DNA from: Sphingomonas sp.
GTDB lineage: Bacteria; Pseudomonadota; Alphaproteobacteria; Sphingomonadales; Sphingomonadaceae
Direction of reading: 5' to 3'
Assembly: GCA_013822915.1 (NCBI GenBank)
Contig: PNLG01000117.1
Span: 1 to 8,977 of the forward strand
DNA: 8,977 nucleotides
Made by a program: the position numbers and the translations under genes. The stretch's first letter is position 1. Each line of letters begins with the position of its first letter. The notes beneath the pieces were generated by a model. It worked only from the letters and a program-made list of their open reading frames with translations. It searched no databases and was not told the origin of the DNA. Shown here one piece after another: positions 5,916 to 8,977 of this stretch.

Positions 5916-8143
5916 TACTTCTTGCCCCCTTTGGGATCGCTCAGCGGGTTGGCGGCAGCGGGCATCGCGGGCAGGCCGATGCGAGGGTCTTCGATACTGC
6001 CCGGCTTGGGCGCGGCGGGGAGCGGCGGTTCGGCGCCCAGATAATCGCGCACCAACTGATCGATGCTTGGCTCGGCACCTGGATTCTGCAAACCCTGTTG
6101 CAAGCGCAGATAGCCGTAACGCTGCTCGGTCACCCGCCGCGCATCTTCGGCCGAGCGAATGATCGTTGGGCGAATGAAGATCATCAAATTGGTCTTGGTG
6201 CGCTGTTTCGCGCGCGAGCGGAACAATTGCCCGAGTGCTGGGATGTCCCCCAACAGCGGGATTTTCTCAATCGTGTTGCGTTCCTCGTCCGACAACAGCC
6301 CGCCGATGATCGCGATCTGCCCGTCATCGACGGTCATTGTCGTCTCAACCTCGCGCTTGTTGAGGATGAGATCACTATTGTCGGTCGACACCGGGCCGGA
6401 GATCGAGCTGACTTGCTGACGCAGGAACAGCTTGATCGTCCCGCTCGAATTCACTTGCGGGCGCACCTCAAGCTGAATGCCGACATTCTCGCGCTGGACG
6501 GTGCGGAACGCATTGTCGAAATTCTGACTAAGCGCCTGGCCGGTGGTGATCGGAATTTCCTGCCCCACCAAAATCCGCGCGGGTTGATTGTCGAGCGTGG
6601 TCACATTGGGCGCTTGCAGCAGGTTCGACGTCGAATCGCTTTTCACAGCATTGATGATGCCGGCAAAAACGCCATCACTCCCAATGCGCGAGCCAAAGCC
6701 GCCAAGTCCGCCTGATGCCCCCAAAATGCCGCTGATCGCCGATTGGGCGAGCTGATCGGAAAGGCCACTGTTGGTGCTGTTGGTCACCGTGCCGCCGTTG
6801 ATCGTGGTGGTGGAGGTGTTCAGTTCGCGCGCGGCAACCGCCCCTGCGACCGTCAACAAATTGGGCGCGGTGTTTGAAAAGCTGGACGACACGATCGGCA
6901 AATCGCCGCCCAGGCTGCCCAGCAACAACTGCACGCCCAGCCGATTGGCAGTTGCATCCGAAACTTCGGCAATAATCGCCTCGACCAGCACTTGCTCGCG
7001 CCGGGTATCAAGCTGACGGATCACCTCGGCAAGCTGGCGCTGGACCTCGGCCGGCCCGGCGATGACGATAGCATTTGCCCCGGTAAAGCGGGTTACGACC
7101 GCAGCGGTTCGCCCGCCATCGGCAACGATCGCGGGCTGGGCATTGGGATTGCCCCCGCCGCCACCCGATGGCGCTGGGCTGGCTTGAGGGGGTACGATGT
7201 TGCGCGCATTGGCCGTGCCCTGCGCGTTCGCACTACCGCCAAAGGTCGAACTTTGCTGGGAGAGCTGCGCTGCTTGTGGCGCCTGAGTCGGTTGCTGGCC
7301 GACCAGTTCCTGCAATACGGGAAGCAATTGCTCAGCGTCGGCGTTTTGCAGGAAAACGACCTTGATCTCGGTCCCTGCCGAAGCGCGGCGGTCGAGGTCG
7401 GCGGCGACTTCGGCCAGCCGCGCGACGGTCGCCGCATCCCCGCGCAGCGCAACTGCATTCGAGCTGTTGATCGCGACAATCGCCACGCCCTGCCCGCCGC
7501 CCGTCTGGCTACCGCCAGCAAGTGCAGTCAACGCTGCCGAAATCTCGCGCGCGCCCGCATTCTTGAGCGCAACGATGCGCGTTGACGCGCTATCGGTGTC
7601 GATCCGCGACAAGACTTCACGGATGCGCCGCACATTGTCGGCAAAATCGACAATCACGATCGAATTGCCCGCGCGATTGGCACTCACGGCGCCCTGCCCG
7701 CTGATGAGCGGGCGCACCGTGTCGAGCGCGCTTGTGGCATCAATCGCGCGCAGGCGGATAATCTCGGTCACATAGGCATTGCGATTGGCCGTCGCGCTTC
7801 CACCCACACGGTTGGGCTGGGACGCCGCGCCGTCGACCGGTTGAATTCGGAACGCCCCGTTGGAGGTGGGCACTGCGACCAGCCCGTTCGCACGCAGCGT
7901 CGCCAGGAAAATCTCGAAATACTCGGATCGCGACAAGGCCCGGTCGGTAACGACCGTCACCTTGCCTTGCACCCGGCTGTCGATAATGAATGTGCGCCCC
8001 GTCACCTTGGCGGCATCGCCGATAAAGGCACGGATGTCGGCATCGCGGACGTTCAGGGTCGTCTGTGCGCACAAAGGCTGGGCCAGCGTCATTGCGAGAG
8101 CCAGCACCGTGATGCTGGCGGTCGAGCGGCGGAAAGACCCCAT
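5915..8143 (-). CDS. gspD: GspD, outer-membrane secretin
   Basis: The 742-aa secretin that forms the multimeric outer-membrane channel. The N-terminal signal peptide ends near LAQPLCA, with no clear lipobox. Domains (numbering with the extra GTG codon): N0 about 30-100 (LNVRDADIRAFIGDAAKVTG), N1 about 125-185, N2 about 187-255, N3 about 260-382, and the secretin core about 388-663. The core includes VLVEAIIAEVSD, VGQEIPITTGQ, NVGIQLEVRPQVN, DGQIAIIGGLLSDEE and IPLLGDIPALGQLF. N3 is interrupted by a Gln/Ser/Gly/Pro-rich loop (about 284-340). A Pro-rich tail (about 690-742) follows the core. The start is ambiguous: GTG 8146 or ATG 8143, the latter overlapping the gspC stop by one base (TGATG). 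I prefer ATG. No GspS-type pilotin is seen in the window. Confidence 0.97.
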   Translation of the reverse strand: MGSFRRSTASITVLALAMTLAQPLCAQTTLNVRDADIRAFIGDAAKVTGRTFIIDSRVQGKVTVVTDRALSRSEYFEIFLATLRANGLVAVPTSNGAFRIQPVDGAASQPNRVGGSATANRNAYVTEIIRLRAIDATSALDTVRPLISGQGAVSANRAGNSIVIVDFADNVRRIREVLSRIDTDSASTRIVALKNAGAREISAALTALAGGSQTGGGQGVAIVAINSSNAVALRGDAATVARLAEVAADLDRRASAGTEIKVVFLQNADAEQLLPVLQELVGQQPTQAPQAAQLSQQSSTFGGSANAQGTANARNIVPPQASPAPSGGGGGNPNAQPAIVADGGRTAAVVTRFTGANAIVIAGPAEVQRQLAEVIRQLDTRREQVLVEAIIAEVSDATANRLGVQLLLGSLGGDLPIVSSSFSNTAPNLLTVAGAVAARELNTSTTTINGGTVTNSTNSGLSDQLAQSAISGILGASGGLGGFGSRIGSDGVFAGIINAVKSDSTSNLLQAPNVTTLDNQPARILVGQEIPITTGQALSQNFDNAFRTVQRENVGIQLEVRPQVNSSGTIKLFLRQQVSSISGPVSTDNSDLILNKREVETTMTVDDGQIAIIGGLLSDEERNTIEKIPLLGDIPALGQLFRSRAKQRTKTNLMIFIRPTIIRSAEDARRVTEQRYGYLRLQQGLQNPGAEPSIDQLVRDYLGAEPPLPAAPKPGSIEDPRIGLPAMPAAANPLSDPKGGKK

Positions 8144-8977
8144 CACTGGCCTGCAACGTTCAAGGTGAGCGGCAACACATCTGCACCCCGTTCCACCGTG
8201 ACCGAGAGCGTCCCGCCCTTGGCAAACTGGCCCGACAAAGCTTCGATATCGCCCGGTCCCGTCACTGGCCGCCCCCCAATTTGCGTTACCACATCGCCCT
8301 CCTTCAATCCGATTTTCCGAAATGCCGCGCCCGACCCCTGCGGCCGCACCACCAGCCCGCTGACCTTGCCGCCGTCGATCCGCGGAATAAAACCAACCTC
8401 TGCCCGCAATTGTGCAAACGTCACCCCTGACGGATCAACCGATGCCGCAGGCGCAGCGCCGGACGCGGGCGATGTTGCGGGCGGCGCGCCAGGCACCGTC
8501 GGCGCGGTCCCGCCGCTTGCCTGATCGATCGCCAGCACTTCTTCCTTGCCGCCACGCTCGATTGTGACCCGGTCGAACGCAACGGCCTTAAGTGTCGCGC
8601 CGGGGGTAATTTCCTCGCCGACCGAATAGCTTTTCTGCTCGCCATCGGGGCCGGCGATGATCGCTGCCCCCCGACCGGTCGCTGCATCGAGCCGGGTGCC
8701 GAACAGCGTCAACTGCAGCGAAGTAACAACCTCCGCAGGCGCTGCACCCGGTGTTGCCGCATCCAGCCGGAAAAAGGGATCAAAGCCGTGCAGAAGGCCA
8801 CTTGCCCGATCCGCCATGCCGGGCGCGCGGACCTTCCACGAACCGACGGGATCAACAGGGGTTATCACCGTCCAGACGAGCCGCGCGCCTTGCCATGCCA
8901 ACAGCGCCAGCAACAGAATTTCAATCGCGATATACAAACGGGCGAGCGGCACCCTTCGCAACAGGGTGCGAACGCGT
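8143..8977 (-). CDS. gspC: GspC, inner-membrane PDZ connector, 5' end cut by window edge
   Basis: A bitopic inner-membrane protein that links the T2SS platform to the N0 domain of GspD and helps choose substrates. Numbering is from the TTG codon at 8961, although the frame stays open to the window edge (RVRTL precedes it), so the true start probably lies outside. One membrane helix spans about 9-33 (LYIAIEILLLALLAWQGARLVW shortened: IAIEILLLALLAW). A homology-region domain spans about 78-147 (LQLTLFGTRLDAATGRGAAI, then YSVGEEITPGATLKAV). A Pro/Ala linker follows (about 150-176), then a PDZ domain (about 180-270) with LKEGDVVTQIGGRPV. The internal GTG at 8952 is an unlikely start because it leaves almost no cytoplasmic residues. 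Having a PDZ domain, as opposed to a coiled coil, is the common GspC form. Confidence 0.92.
   Translation of the reverse strand, partial: RVRTLLRRVPLARLYIAIEILLLALLAWQGARLVWTVITPVDPVGSWKVRAPGMADRASGLLHGFDPFFRLDAATPGAAPAEVVTSLQLTLFGTRLDAATGRGAAIIAGPDGEQKSYSVGEEITPGATLKAVAFDRVTIERGGKEEVLAIDQASGGTAPTVPGAPPATSPASGAAPAASVDPSGVTFAQLRAEVGFIPRIDGGKVSGLVVRPQGSGAAFRKIGLKEGDVVTQIGGRPVTGPGDIEALSGQFAKGGTLSVTVERGADVLPLTLNVAGQ

Overview
The window lies inside one long minus-strand operon for a type II secretion system (T2SS, general secretory pathway). Read 5'->3' on the minus strand, right to left in these coordinates, the order is gspC (5' end cut by the window edge), gspD, gspE, gspF, gspG, gspH, gspI, gspJ and gspK (3' end cut by the left edge). 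Coding is essentially continuous: junctions either overlap by a few bases or leave gaps of at most about 8 bases. I see no intergenic stretch, internal promoter, terminator, RNA gene or insertion sequence. The DNA is GC-rich. The gene order and protein character resemble alphaproteobacteria of the Sphingomonadales (Sphingopyxis/Sphingomonas-like); this assignment is an inference from memory of the family, not a search result.

Region by region: 8977-8143 encodes the inner-membrane/PDZ connector GspC. 8143-5915 encodes the outer-membrane secretin GspD. 5915-4359 encodes the cytoplasmic ATPase GspE. 4350-3121 encodes the polytopic inner-membrane protein GspF. 3112-2513 encodes the major pseudopilin GspG. 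2506-881 encodes the minor pseudopilins GspH, GspI and GspJ. 891-1 encodes most of the atypical tip pseudopilin GspK. GspL and GspM, the remaining inner-membrane platform components, are not in the window and would be expected beyond the left edge. Together, GspE ATP hydrolysis would drive assembly of a GspG fibre capped by H-I-J-K. The fibre would push folded periplasmic proteins through the GspD channel, with GspC linking the inner-membrane platform to the secretin.

The one truly unusual feature concerns the N-terminal leaders of two pseudopilins. gspG carries five, and gspJ three, in-frame tandem 33-bp repeats (11 codons). Each repeat re-creates the prepilin-peptidase recognition block around Glu-Asn/His-Gly-Phe-Thr. 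Only the last copy in each gene runs into a hydrophobic helix with the conserved Glu at +5, so the predicted leaders grow to about 66 aa (GspG) and 40 aa (GspJ). The neighbours GspH, GspI and GspK have ordinary leaders of 17, 9 and 15 aa. The gspG and gspJ units are clearly related at the DNA level (26 of 33 bases), although the genes differ. This suggests a shared repeat that expanded in, or was copied between, two leaders of the same operon.
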